Source: Otatea glauca
Taxonomy: Eukaryota > Streptophyta > Magnoliopsida > Poales > Poaceae
Direction of reading: 5' to 3'
Assembly: GCA_036346275.1 (NCBI GenBank)
Contig: CM070723.1
Span: forward strand, 26,914,176 to 26,978,175
Length of the DNA stretch: 64,000 nucleotides
The notes beneath the pieces are model-generated. The model saw only the letters and a program-made list of their open reading frames with translations. It was not told the origin of the DNA and searched no databases. This document shows, piece after piece, positions 24,001 through 34,493 of this stretch; position 1 is the first letter of the stretch; every line of letters begins with the position of its first letter. Both the position numbers and the translations under genes were made by a program.

Positions 24001-25123
24001 GGCTTAACTAAGGATTTTACTTTGGATGGTCAATGTACTATGTGATTTAAATGTCGAATTTGTGTACCGAACAAGAAGGAGCTTAAGCAGATGATTCTTG
24101 AGGAAGCTCATGATTCAAAGTATTTGATTCATCTAGGAAGTGCCAATATGTATCAAGATCTTAAGGGAAGGTTTTGGTGGCCTAATATGAAAAATGGAGT
24201 TGCTGAGCATGTTGCTTTATGTGATGTATGTCAGAGAGTGGAGGCAATGCATCAGAGACCTACATGTTTGTTATAGCTGCTAAAGGTTCCTAAATGAAAG
24301 TGGGAGGAAATCGGTATGGATTTTATTACTGGTTTACATAGAACCCGGAATGGATATGATTTTATACGGGTCATCATTGATCGTTTGACCAAAGTTGCAT
24401 ATTTCATACCAGTTAAGACTACTTATTGAGGAGATTGTTTTGGCAAAGCTATATATGTCAAGGATTATGTGTTTGCATGGAGTGCCTAAGAAGATAGTGT
24501 CAGAAAGAGGTACCCAATTTACCTCGAGATTTTTGAATGAGTTGCATGAAGCAATAGGAACTCGTTTGAATTTCAGTACAGTGTATCATCCACACACAGA
24601 TGGTTAGATTGAGAGAGATAATCAAATTTTAGAGGATATGCTGAGAGCTTGAGCTTTAACTTATGCTACTTCGTGGGATAAAAGTTTGTTGTATGCTGAG
24701 TTCAGTTATCACAACAGTTATCAGGCAATTTTGCAAATGTCACAATTTGAAGCTTTGTATGGTCATCCCTCTCGTACTCCATTGAATTGGAATGAGACAG
24801 GATAGTGTTTGGTGTTTGGGCCTAATATTCTTAAGGAAGTCGAAGAGCAAATTGCTATGATCAGAGAGAGGTTGAAAGTGGCTCAGTCGAGACATAAGAG
24901 TTATGCTAATAATCATCGTCGAGAGTTGAGCTTTGAGCCAGATGATTTTGTGTATCTCAGAGTTACCCCTCTTAAAGGAGTTAAAAGGTTTCACGCCAAA
25001 GGAAATCATGCGCCGAGATATGTTGGTCCATTCAAAATCTTAAGCCGTCGAGGAGAGGTATCTTATCAGTTAGAGTTGCCTCAGTTATTCGTAGGAGTGC
25101 ATGATGTGTTCCATGTGTCATAG
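24001..25123 (+). pseudogene. Integrase of A
   Basis: The zinc region is HDSKYLIHLGSANMYQDLK and CDVCQRVEAMHQ (about 24109-24258). The core begins GMDFITGLHRTRNGYDF. After KTTY a stop and a shift follow (near 24427). The second catalytic position reads IVSERGTQF instead of IVSDRGTQF, an Asp to Glu change. VYHPHTDG is followed by TAG. The C-terminal part keeps GPFKILSRRGEVSYQLELP. Frame 2 is open at 24809-25123. Confidence 0.87.
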
Positions 25124-25348
25124 CTTAAGAAGTATCTCAGAGTGCTAACAGAACAGACACCATTAAAAGAAATTGAGCTGCAAGAAGATTTGATTTACAA
25201 GGAGCAGCCGGTTAAGATTCTTGATGTGATGGAGTGTAAGACAAGAAACAAGTCAGCTCGCTTTTGCAGAGTTCAGTGGACAGAATTCCCTAACATATTC
25301 TTTAGTCATCCCAGAATCTTGTGGTCGAGATTGTATTAAGGGGGAGGT
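25124..25348 (+). pseudogene. Chromodomain of A and polypurine tract
   Basis: The tail LQEDLIYKEQPVKILDVME then FCRVQWTEFPN matches a chromovirus integrase chromodomain (aromatic and VQW positions visible), which targets integration to particular chromatin. The frame ends at 25339 and GGGGGAGGT (25340-25348) primes plus-strand synthesis directly before the 3' LTR. Host and element frames agree with the upstream integrase frame. Confidence 0.8.
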
Positions 25349-27617
25349 TGTAAAATCCTAATTTTTGGATTATTTGGATTTAATATGAATTTTATGGATT
25401 TTTTTGAATTTTTAAGATTTTTCTAGAATTTATTTGGATTTGTTTATTATTATTGAATATGGCCTATTATGAAAACTATTTCAATATTGATAAAGTTTAA
25501 ATAAAGTTTTATTAAAAATATTTTATTTGAGTTCAAATGTCTTAAACTTTTTTCTAGATTTTTTTGAATTTTTTTCTAGTATTTTACTATTTTATTTGGC
25601 TCAAACTATTTTTTGAAATTATTTTAATTGAAAATGTATTTTTAAAACCGTATGAATATTGGGCCGAAACCCATGCGGGCCGACCCAATCTTCTGCTTGG
25701 TCAGGTTCTAGAAACCCTAGGGTTTGTTGCCGTTGGACCTTGATCAGGTGGTCAGGATCAAGCCACGTCGCTCATGCTTGAGAGTCGTTGGATCGAGGCC
25801 CTCCAAGCGGCCGAGATTGCGCCACGTCTGAACCACTGGCAACCGCTTGATCCCCGACATGTGTACGATAAGGATTGCATCTTCTCCGCATAGCCATTGC
25901 TGTCACAGTCTTGTATTCCTCCGTCGTGACAGATTAGGGTTTCGATTTGAGCGCGAACGCCAAGGATATAAAGGCCGGGGTGTGTCATCCGAGGTTCGAC
26001 AGAGTCATTGCTTCATTTTGCCCTAGATGGTCGAGACACGTTGGTTGGAGAGATCGAGGTTGCCATAGTTCTGTGAGCTCGCTACCGCCTTGAACTGACG
26101 AAATCTCACTGTCCGTCGCACCGTGGTCATAGACGAGGGCATCTGCCAGTTTGCCGTGAGGAGCTCTACCAGATCTGTGCAAGCAAAACACATGAGGAAA
26201 CGTCGTCCAAGAGGTCTTCGTCCCCAACTCCGGTGAGTTGCGCTGCAGCCACCATGTCGCCGAGATTGAAGCAACGCGGGCTGTTGGATTCGGCGGGGTT
26301 CGACGATGTTCACCATGTGTCGCCATCAGATGTTTGCCTTGTGTCGCCCGCATGTGATGCCGCATGCGATCGCTGACATCACCCCTTTACGTTGTGTTGA
26401 CCAATGGTCAACCGTCTCATGTGCCGAGTCCATTGTGGACTAGATCCGTTCCATGGACCAAGTCGATGCGCCGGGGCCACGTGTCGGGCCATGATTGTTC
26501 CAAATCGATGATGACTTCATTTTGATTGTGGCAAGTGGCAAGGGGTAGTGTACCAAGGTGGGCCAGAAGGGTAGAGGTTATGTGGAAGTCTTGCCTCGTT
26601 CATCTTAAGGACTTAACCTTGCAAGCCTTTGAACTGAGTAAAACATGCAACCACATGTCTGGAATGGGACAGACTTAGCTAATTAATTTGTAATGTCTTA
26701 GGTTTGGTACAACTACTGGTGGTGTGAGTTCGGACTGAACGATAAAACTCACATGGCGCAAGAGGGTGGCCCTGAGTGTGGTTACCGGGTTAAGCCAGAG
26801 CATTGTAAAGGTTTTGTCATGATCTCTCTACGGCACATAAAGGAAGTGTGCTAATATCAATTGCACAAAGGGATGATCATGTCGTGTGGGTAAAGTGCAT
26901 AACCTCTGCAGAGTGTAAAATCTATTCAGATAGACGTGCTCGTGGTATTGAGCAATGCTCGGGAATTATAGTCAAGGGTTAGATTTTATTAGATGAAAAC
27001 TTGGATGGGAAGGCACGATGCCAATAGAAAGTTTGGAACGTGATTTGGGGCTGGATGCCATGTTTTCTTGAGAAATACCTGTAAGTTACTTATTACTGTT
27101 ATTTGTTTTATTGTCTTTTCATTGTATTTGTTGTATTCATTTATAAATGCTGATTAATTGAAAAATAACCATGTTAGCCATCCATTGGAATAATCTTTGC
27201 ATATAGTTATGTTAGAATTGCATTCTGTGCACAACTTGTTAAGTGCTTTAAGTGCTCACCCTTGCCAACAACAAACCACCAGTTGAGGTGTCTACACCAT
27301 CTTTGGATGAGGTGTACCAGGAGAGGAATGTTTATGGTGCGAGCTTTGTTAGTTGCCTGTGGTATACTGAGAGATCATTTACATTTTTCATTCCGCTACA
27401 ATTTAGTTTAATGTTTTTAGTTTAGCCCTACATGGCATATTCATGTAGGTTGACCATAAGGTTAGCCAACAAGTTATAATTAATATATGGAGTTTTTTTT
27501 ATGTTTCAACTGTGTATTTTGTGATATTCATCTATGTTGAGTCTGTGTGTAATAGCGTGATCCTGGACTAGTGCGATATACATAGATGGTCCGGATTTGC
27601 ATATTTGAGTCCCGACA
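25349..27617 (+). repeat. 3' LTR of A, internally deleted
   Basis: It begins TGTAAAATCC and ends GTCCCGACA. It is 2269 bp against about 3010 bp in the 5' copy, because roughly 740 bp corresponding to 2610-3325 is missing at about 26510-26525. The lost part includes the acceptor-like site and the conserved short coding stretch. The TATA box (near 25968), donor-like CCG|GTGAGT (near 26231) and structured island (26830-26985) remain. Confidence 0.88.
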
Positions 27618-30504
27618 TTCTTCCACAGCATTAGTGCCCAAATTCAAACATTCCTTCTCACTGATCCAAGGTGCATGCATGCATGGATGCACGCTTTGTG
27701 ATCTTACCCATCGTCCATGAAGCTGCGTTTGACTGTTGCGACAATAGCCTACTACTCATACTAAGCTCCATGGATATATAGGGCTGTAGCTGGAGCCTTT
27801 GACCACAACAATTGGCGAGTCCAGATTGTTTAGTTTACACGGTCTAAGGGTGAACTTGAATACAAGAGGGCCGAAACCGATGACTATATGGAGATAAATA
27901 TGAACCAAATAAAATTTCTCTATCAAGAATCTCTTTAAAAACACTAGTGCTATAGACTAAACACTAGGTTCGAGAACACCAAAAACATGATAAATAGAGC
28001 AAGAATTTTAGCAACTCGACTTAGAAGAAATATCAAACTTAATCGTCAAGAAACATTAATAACTCTAAATCTACTCATCCAAAATTGATGAAACTTGAAA
28101 CATATCAACATAAGGTCTTCAGGGTAATGATTGCAAAAGGAATTTAAATATAAAGCTCAAATGACAGACCTATCTAGCTTAACATCTACACTACATAAAA
28201 ACCAGAATTTCAGAAACTTGACCGCAAAGAAATCTCAATAACTCAAGTTCTACTCATCCAAACTTGATGAAACTTGAACCACGACTATGCAATGGCCTTT
28301 GGACTCTGATTCCAAAAGGAGTTGGAAGAATAAGCCCAAGGTCCTTTCATGCAAAAATTTCAAGCTGCACTAAAAACAACGATTTTCTCTCAAGAACATG
28401 ATGTTGCAAATACAACTTGAGCAAGAATGAGTTGTAATAGATCTTGCTGGGTTGGGACATGTTTTAAATATATTTCTCAACCTCTTACACATCCTAGATC
28501 CAATAGAAACATAGTAAGTAGTAGCGGAAGAAAATCTTAAGTTGTATGAAAGAAACAAGCAAAAATACAAGAAATAAAATAAATTTCAGAACATAGATAA
28601 GCATGGATCTTGCATTGCTTAGAGAGGGATGGTTATAAAACCACACTTCCTATTGGAAAATTTTCAAAGGTGCAGAAATAAACCAAGAAAACTCTTCTCT
28701 AAGACTTGGCATGGAGGCATCCATCTATCCTTCTATTTATAGCACAGTAGGTGCAACCTCCACACTTAGATGGCCTTTTTGGCCCTCTAGAAACCTCATA
28801 AAGGGTTGAGATTTACTCACTCACTCATAATATGCTAACCTGTAACCCAACAACACAATGGGTTTTAACCATAAACTTATATGCTTCTCAAAGTGTTACT
28901 TAAGTTCAAGATCCAATAACCCTTTAACATTAACTTAACCTCTCCTCCACTTCCGAGTCCTTGATCCAATTATCCTCCTTCGCTTGAGTAAGGCTCAAGT
29001 TAAAATCTGATCCATCCACTTTTCATCTTGGCTTGCAGCAAACTCCCTGGCCTTAGTCATCTACCAGCGTTACCTTGACCATCTAGACATCAGCTCTCCT
29101 AGCCTAGTCCCGATCTCCTCTGCCTAACCACAATCTAGCTCTGAAGCCCTGCAACCATCTCAGACAAACAAAACATCCCATAGTATTGCTCAATAATATG
29201 CAACATGTAATTAATGCTAGTATCAATTCTCAATTAAGTGCATCGCTCAAGCTTACTGGATCAGTCTGTCTGCAAGCACACAGATAGCAGCCCAAAATTG
29301 CACATTCATTTTCTAAGCATAAAACAAACTCACGCAAATCGATAAAAGACTAACAAATATCAAATACTTATTACACATCAATGGGTTGACCTCCACATGG
29401 TCTTACAATCACCCCTTGATGAGTATATTGACAAACACCAAAAAGACATAAAATTGAGCTTGTTTTGAAGTAAATGCAATTTTAATTGCAAGAACCTCAC
29501 TTGGTCCGAATCAAAGAGAAATTTCTGAACAACACCAAAATAGCAAGATAAGATTTATAGCAAGCAATAAGAAATAACAAGTTGGTCACAAATAATCTAA
29601 AAACCAATAAAAAGCTCACAAAAGCTCAACTTTCATCATCATCAAAGAAAAGAACAAATTTTCACCATGACCATTTTCATAGAAAAATGAGAAGCAAGAT
29701 GACTTTCCACATTTCTCCCACTTTTGGCAATATAGGCATCAAAACAGAAGAAAGAAAAAAAGTATGCATGAGATGCATCCTAGGAGAGCTTTGAAGATTA
29801 TCCAAGTGAACATAAAGAGCAAATATGAGACCAAACCACTCAAGTTCAGATTATGCTAAATTAAGTCATATCCAATTGCATATTTCATTATCTCCATTCT
29901 AGCAAGCAAAAATAAGGTTATGCCATTTTTGCATGATTTCAACAAAGGAAACACTTAGCATAATCTTATGACTAGAAGCAAAGCCATGCCATGGACCAAA
30001 TGGACAACCAAGAGTTCAACCAAGTCAACACTTTGGGGAGCTACAAGTGCATAAAACAACCATCACGCTCAATCATCTTTTGTGAATGCAAAATTTAGAT
30101 TTTAACGCACACATTAAGGTTTAGAGAGCTTATCCTAGTAAAGCACACACATTCTTGACTAGGAGCCATCGACAAAGGCTTCCTAGGCAATACTCTCTTT
30201 CTTATTTTTATTTTTATTTTTATTTTTATTTTTATTTTTATTTTTATTTTTATTTTTATTTTTATTTTTATTTTTATTTGAGTTTCTCAATTCTTGACTG
30301 ACTCATGCCATAGTTGACCATCTCAAGTATGACACTTAAAAGAATAGTCTTAGTCATAAACAATATATTCTAAGTGCAATGGGAAGTAGTCTTGTGAATG
30401 TATTGTGTTGAGATCAACCTTAGCAAAGACAAGTCAATACTTGATCATTTTTAGCGCTTAGATTCATGAACAAATAGAGGATTCTAGTATGAAACAAACT
30501 AGTG
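27618..30504 (-). other. Unassigned; probable decayed Copia remnant (minus strand)
   Basis: No long ORF. On the minus strand, TTGATGCCTATATTGCC then AAAAGTGGGAGAAAT near 29715-29750 resembles the post-pol region of Maximus/SIRE-type Copia elements. CAAGGGGTGAT then TGTAAGACC at about 29401-29417 resembles a purine tract and LTR start. A minus-strand TATA box (CTATAAATAG, about 28732-28741) would sit inside that LTR. The far end could not be placed. Identification is tentative. Confidence 0.3.
30203..30279 (+). repeat. (ATTTTT)n microsatellite
   Basis: About 12-13 uninterrupted copies of a 6-bp ATTTTT unit. It sits in the unassigned region upstream of element E. Confidence 0.95.
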
Positions 30505-31040
30505 TGTAATATATGAAACCAGGTATCTTCATGACCAGCCCATCATTGCCTGAGGAGAAGACAGGCCTAAAGAGAAGGCCTAGAGGATGAGCTTCGCGCT
30601 AAGCCTTGCTGCCATGCATAACGGAATACATCCTATAGACAGTTGAATGTATATTTAGATATAAAAGATATGATTGTAATCCGAGTCGTTAATAGGGTAG
30701 ATAAAGATGTAAACTCTATCCTGTAACCGACTAGAATCTTGTAACCGATCGGAATCCCTTAGACCGATCAGGACTTTGTAAACCGCCCCACCTCCATTAT
30801 ATAAGGGAGAGGGCAGGTAACAACAGAGGAGGAGATCATCGCATCAGCATAGAGCTCACGAGACACGAGCTCACGAGTAATCTTAGATCCAAGAGATCCA
30901 CATAATTCCAGCACACAGGACTAGGGTATTACCTCCACCGTCGAGGGCCTGAACTTGTCTAAACCTTTGTCTTGTGTGACCTTCGAGTTTGAGATCTAGC
31001 GCCTGCCCCATAAATTTATTGCCGACTACAAAAGTCGACA
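30505..31040 (+). repeat. 5' LTR of E
   Basis: TGTAATATAT to AAAGTCGACA, 536 bp. It has TATATAAG at 30798-30805. It is the inverted partner of the two LTRs of H (31058-31594 and 34062-34493), from which it differs by scattered substitutions. Confidence 0.85.
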
Positions 31041-31057
31041 GTTGGCGCACTAGGTAG
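31041..31057 (+). other. Partial primer binding site of E
   Basis: GTTGGCGCACTAGGTAG is all that remains between the E LTR and inverted element H. The same position inside H reads GTTGGCGGGCCAGGTAGGGG on the minus strand (34042-34061), which supports its identity as a PBS and leader start. Confidence 0.7.
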
Positions 31058-31594
31058 TGTCGACTTTTGTAGTCGGCAATAAATTTATGGGGTAGGCGCT
31101 ATATCTCAAACTCGAATGTCACACAAGACAAGGGGTTTAGACAGGTTCAGGCTATCGCGGAGGAGATAATACCCTAATCCTGTGTGCTGAGATTATGCAG
31201 ATCTCTTGGATCTAAGATTGCTCAAAGCGCAATATGCTTTGGGCGATATGTTATGTTCTATGCTCTATGGCTTGATTGCTCTATGCTTGGATGATCGGAT
31301 CCCTATATTGTTGCCCGCCCTCTCCCTTATATAGCGAGGGTGGGGCGGCTTATAGAGTCCTGATCGGTTAAGAGATTCCGATCGGTTACAAGATTCTAGT
31401 CAGTTACATGATAGAGTTTACATCTTTATCTACCCTATTAACGACTCGGATTACAACCGTATCTATCATAACTAAATATAAGTTCAACTTCCTTTAGGAT
31501 ATGTCCTCGCGCACGGCAATGGCCTCGACGCGGGAGTATCTTCCGGCCTCCTCTTGGGCCTATCATGAGGGTACCCAGGTTCTTATATTCCACA
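31058..31594 (-). repeat. 3' LTR of H
   Basis: On the plus strand it starts TGTCGACTTTTGTAG and ends TATTCCACA, that is TGTGGAATA to AAAGTCGACA on the minus strand. A minus-strand TATATAAG box is near 31330. It forms an inverted repeat with the E LTR. Confidence 0.85.
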
Positions 31595-32488
31595 GTAGCC
31601 CTAGAGTCCTTTGCGATCGAGTTGCCACCTTCCTGGTTGCAGCCCAACTGAGTCATGCTTCACGCCGAGTGCTTCCAGTTCTTGATGCAGCTTCCTGACT
31701 AGTTTTCCTTTACAGTCGAGTGCCCTGTTGTAGGCAAAGAGATCGTGAAGGACTCAATAGAGTTCCACGCGTTAAACTTTCCGAGTGGTTCCCAGCCCCA
31801 TTATCGACTCGCAATGGCTCATCTTGGGACATATCAGATCCCAAACGATATGCAGAAGTCAAAACGCTTTTCCCGCTCAAGGCAAAATTCAGCGCCGCTC
31901 CCTTTAAATTCATTCGTCGCCGAAGTTGCTGATGTCCTCGTTGAAGTGTTGGCTCACACATGTCGCATCCAAATTTAGTAGCCTTGAAATCATGTATATG
32001 CAGAACTTAGGCAATGTAAAAACAATTCACTCAGTTGTGATGTCCGACTAGTGTATATATAATTTTAGAGTTTTTTACACTTTTCCTTATTGATTTTGAA
32101 TTCATCCGAGTGGTTTGACTCTTTTTGTTTAAGCACTCTGCACGACTAGTCTAGCCCCCGAGCGTTGGGAGTCGGCTCATGGCTCTTTTTCCCAAGCACG
32201 TGTTTTGGGTGACTAAAGTTCGGTGTTCATGGGGTCAGAGCTTCACAACTCGGAGTTATCGCACTCTGATTCACTTGCAATCGTTAAGAAAAAGAAGAAA
32301 AATACAACTCAGAAAAAGATGTGCGCATGCACACACTATGAGGTGTAGCCCCCGACTTACTGGTTAGTTGTGGGCCAACTAAGTAGCAAGTCAGGAAAGT
32401 CAACAATTTTATTTATTATGACATAATTGAGTAAAAAGCGACTTACCTGCTTTATGCTCCATATGCTGCCGATGACCATGCCATCATT
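31595..32488 (-). other. 3' interior of H, unidentified
   Basis: No recognisable domain. Short minus-strand fragments look coding-like, for example LVRKLHQELEALGVKHDSVG (about 31650-31709), and could be the end of a captured or antisense-gene-derived protein. Frames are broken. No clear purine tract precedes the LTR. Confidence 0.35.
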
Positions 32489-33541
32489 GCTCGTGGCGCA
32501 GGCAAAGGCTTGTAGATGAGCTGTAGGCGGCGCTCGGGGCACAAGCACGGCTCGTGGCCGTGCCGAAGGTGGCGCTCGGGGCGCAGGCGTGGCTCGTGGT
32601 CGTGCCGAAGGAGGCGCTCGTGGTGCAGGTGTAGGTTCGTGGCTGTGACGAACGTGGCGCTCGGGGTGCGAGCGTGGCTCGTGGCCATGCCGAAGGTGGC
32701 GCTCGGGGCGCCGGCATGGCTCGTGGCCGTGCCGAAGGTGGCGCCGAGGCACCGGGCGTGGCTCGTGGCCTTGCCGGCGGTGGCGCTGAGCGCGCGGCGT
32801 GGCTCGTGGCCGTCTGCCGGGTGGCGCCAGAAGCGCAGCGTAGGCTCGTGGCGGTCGCGCGGTGGCGCCGGGCGCAGCGCACGCCAGGCTATGTCGGCGG
32901 TGGCGCTCGGGCGCAGCGTGGCTCGTGGTCCCGCCAAGGTGTCACTCGGCGCAGCGCCGGCCATGGCCGTCTTGAAGGTGGCGCCGGGCGCAGCGTCGGC
33001 TTCGTGGCCGTCGCGAAGGGTGGCGCCGGGCGCAGCGCCGCTCGTGGCCCTTCCGAAGGTGGCTCGAGGCGCAGCGCCGGCTCGTGGCCCTGCCGAAGGT
33101 GGCGCTTCGGGCGAGGCGAGGCTCGTGGCCGTCGCCGGCGTGGCGCTTCGGGCTCGGGCGCAGCGGGCTCGTGGTCGTCCGGGTGGCGCTTCGGGCTCGG
33201 GCACGCGTGGCTCGTGGCCGTCGAAAGGTGGCGCCGGGCGCAGCGCGTGTGCTCGTGGCCATGCCGAAGTGGCGCCGGCACAGGCGTGGCTCGTGGCCGA
33301 CTTGAAGGTGGCGCTCGGGCGGCGTGGCTCGTGGTCGTCTGAAAGGTGGCGCCGGTGCGGCGTGGACTCGCGCCGTGCCGAAAGTGGCGCTCGGCGCCGG
33401 GCGTGGCTCGTGGCGTCGCCGAAGGTGGCGCCGGGCGCAGCGTAAGCTCGCCGCCGTCTTAAAAGTGGCGCCGGGCGAGGCGTGGCTCGTGGTCGCGCCG
33501 AAGTGACGCCGGGCGCAGTGTAGGCTCGTGGCCGTGCCGAA
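32489..33541 (-). repeat. 42-bp GC-rich minisatellite
   Basis: About 24-25 tandem units built on GGCTCGTGGCCGTGCCGAAG then a GTGGCGC segment. Unit starts at 32549, 32591, 32634, 32676, 32718 and 32760 are 42-43 bp apart; later units vary more. As 42 is a multiple of 3, long ORFs appear in several frames on both strands, but these are repeats of a 14-residue unit (on the minus strand ATFGTATSHA-like or RHGHEP-like). It begins just after the gag-leader segment KSVAEAHS, in the place where E has ordinary leader sequence. Confidence 0.9.
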
Positions 33542-34061
33542 AGCCGCGTGGGGGCGGCGAGTGCGCTTCAGCGACCGACTTTTCTTGATTTTGCTGAATT
33601 GCAGCCGTCGTCACCATGGCCTTGATCTGGGCGATGATCGAGGCCGCCGGGCTATCCGATGCAACTATCGGGTCCAGTTTGTCGAGAAGCGTCTTGGAGG
33701 CGACGACGTTCCTTATGAAGACGATCTTGCCCCACAGTTTCTTGTTCTTCTTGTGAGCGTTGGAGATCTGTCTTCTGCTCTTCTATCGCAAAGACGCCAC
33801 AAAGATCGCAACAATTCCTCGTGTTGCCGACTGGTTTGCCAACCAAGTCAAAGTGACATACCTGAAATGAGTCGGCCTAATCTTTACCAGATTGGACCTG
33901 GTTCAATTCTAGGCGGACAAGTTCTCCGCGCGCATCTGCGATGAAGTCCAGGCTCCTGAGGCGAAAAGCCTGGCCGGAGATAAAGGTGGTGTGATTTCGC
34001 CGATCACTGCCATCGAGTCTGTAGGAAAAGATTATAGCACTCCCCTACCTGGCCCGCCAAC
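33542..34061 (-). pseudogene. gag leader region of H
   Basis: On the minus strand this aligns with the E leader at 34494-35060: ASGQAF or SGQAF, then a RGELVRL- or RGELVCL-like word, CQV, and AIEEQKTDLQR. It is in the same order in both but has frameshifts and a TAG. It encodes the N-terminal gag segment of the family. Frame 33652-33846 is the longest remnant. Confidence 0.6.
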
Positions 34062-34493
34062 TGTCGACTTTTGTAATCGGCAATAAATTTATGGGGTAGG
34101 CGCTAGATCTCAAACTCGAAGGTCACACAAGACAAGGGGTTTACACAGGTTCAGTCTCTCCCGGAGGAGATAATACCCTAATTCTGTGTGCTGAGATTAT
34201 GCAGATCTCTTAGATCTAAGATTGCTCAAAGCGCAATATGCTCTGGGCGATATGTGATGTTCTATGCTCTATGGCTTGATTGCTCTATGCTTGGATGATC
34301 AGATCCCTATGTTGTTGCCCGCCCTCTCCCTTATATAGCGGGGGTGCGGTGGCTTACAGAGTCTTGATCGGTTAAGAGATTCCGATCGGTTACAAGATTC
34401 TAGTCGGTTACAGGATAGAGTTTACATCTTTTTCTACCCTATTAACGACTCGGATTACAACTGTATCTATCATATCTAAATATAAGTTCAAAT
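34062..34493 (-). repeat. 5' LTR of H, truncated
   Basis: It matches 31058-31490 base for base with scattered changes, then stops after AAGTTCAAA. The following TCCTACAAACTC belongs to the E leader. The first part of the LTR (about 105 bp on the minus strand) is lost. Confidence 0.8.

Larger units (their letters stand above)
1437..27617 (+). mobile_element. Element A: Ty3/gypsy chromovirus (Tekay/Del-like), disrupted
   Basis: Both LTRs begin TGTAAAATCC and end near GTC(C/T)C(A/G)CA. Between them, in order, are an initiator-Met-type primer binding site, an extra ORF (orf0), gag with a CCHC knuckle, protease, RT, RNase H, integrase and a chromodomain, then a purine tract. This order and the chromodomain define a chromovirus; the long LTR and orf0 suggest Tekay/Del. 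Solo LTR D and element B are nested inside. The flanks (TGCTA at 1432-1436, TTCTT at 27618-27622) do not form a clear 5-bp duplication, so one end may be rearranged. All domains carry stops or shifts, so the element is dead. Confidence 0.9.
31058..34493 (-). mobile_element. Element H: inverted non-autonomous relative of E
   Basis: The minus-strand 3' LTR (31058-31594, 537 bp) and 5' LTR (34062 to about 34493, lacking about 105 bp of its start) flank an interior with a PBS, a gag leader matching the leader of E, a 42-bp minisatellite and 0.9 kb of unidentified sequence. No protease, RT or integrase is present, so it would depend on enzymes of a relative. It sits 17 bp inside the E LTR. At the outer end the truncated LTR joins the E leader at the shared word TCCT. 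Confidence 0.75.

Noticed and set aside
31041..31057. Short spacer between inverted LTRs as a target-site duplication
   Set aside because: It matches the start of the PBS and leader of this family, so it is element sequence rather than a duplicated target.
32450..33540. Several long overlapping ORFs on both strands (up to 309 codons)
   Set aside because: They are by-products of a 42-bp tandem repeat without stop codons in most frames. No start, domain or non-repetitive part supports a protein.
32489..33541. CRISPR-like array
   Set aside because: Units are contiguous and nearly identical without unique spacers, and the surroundings are eukaryotic retroelements.
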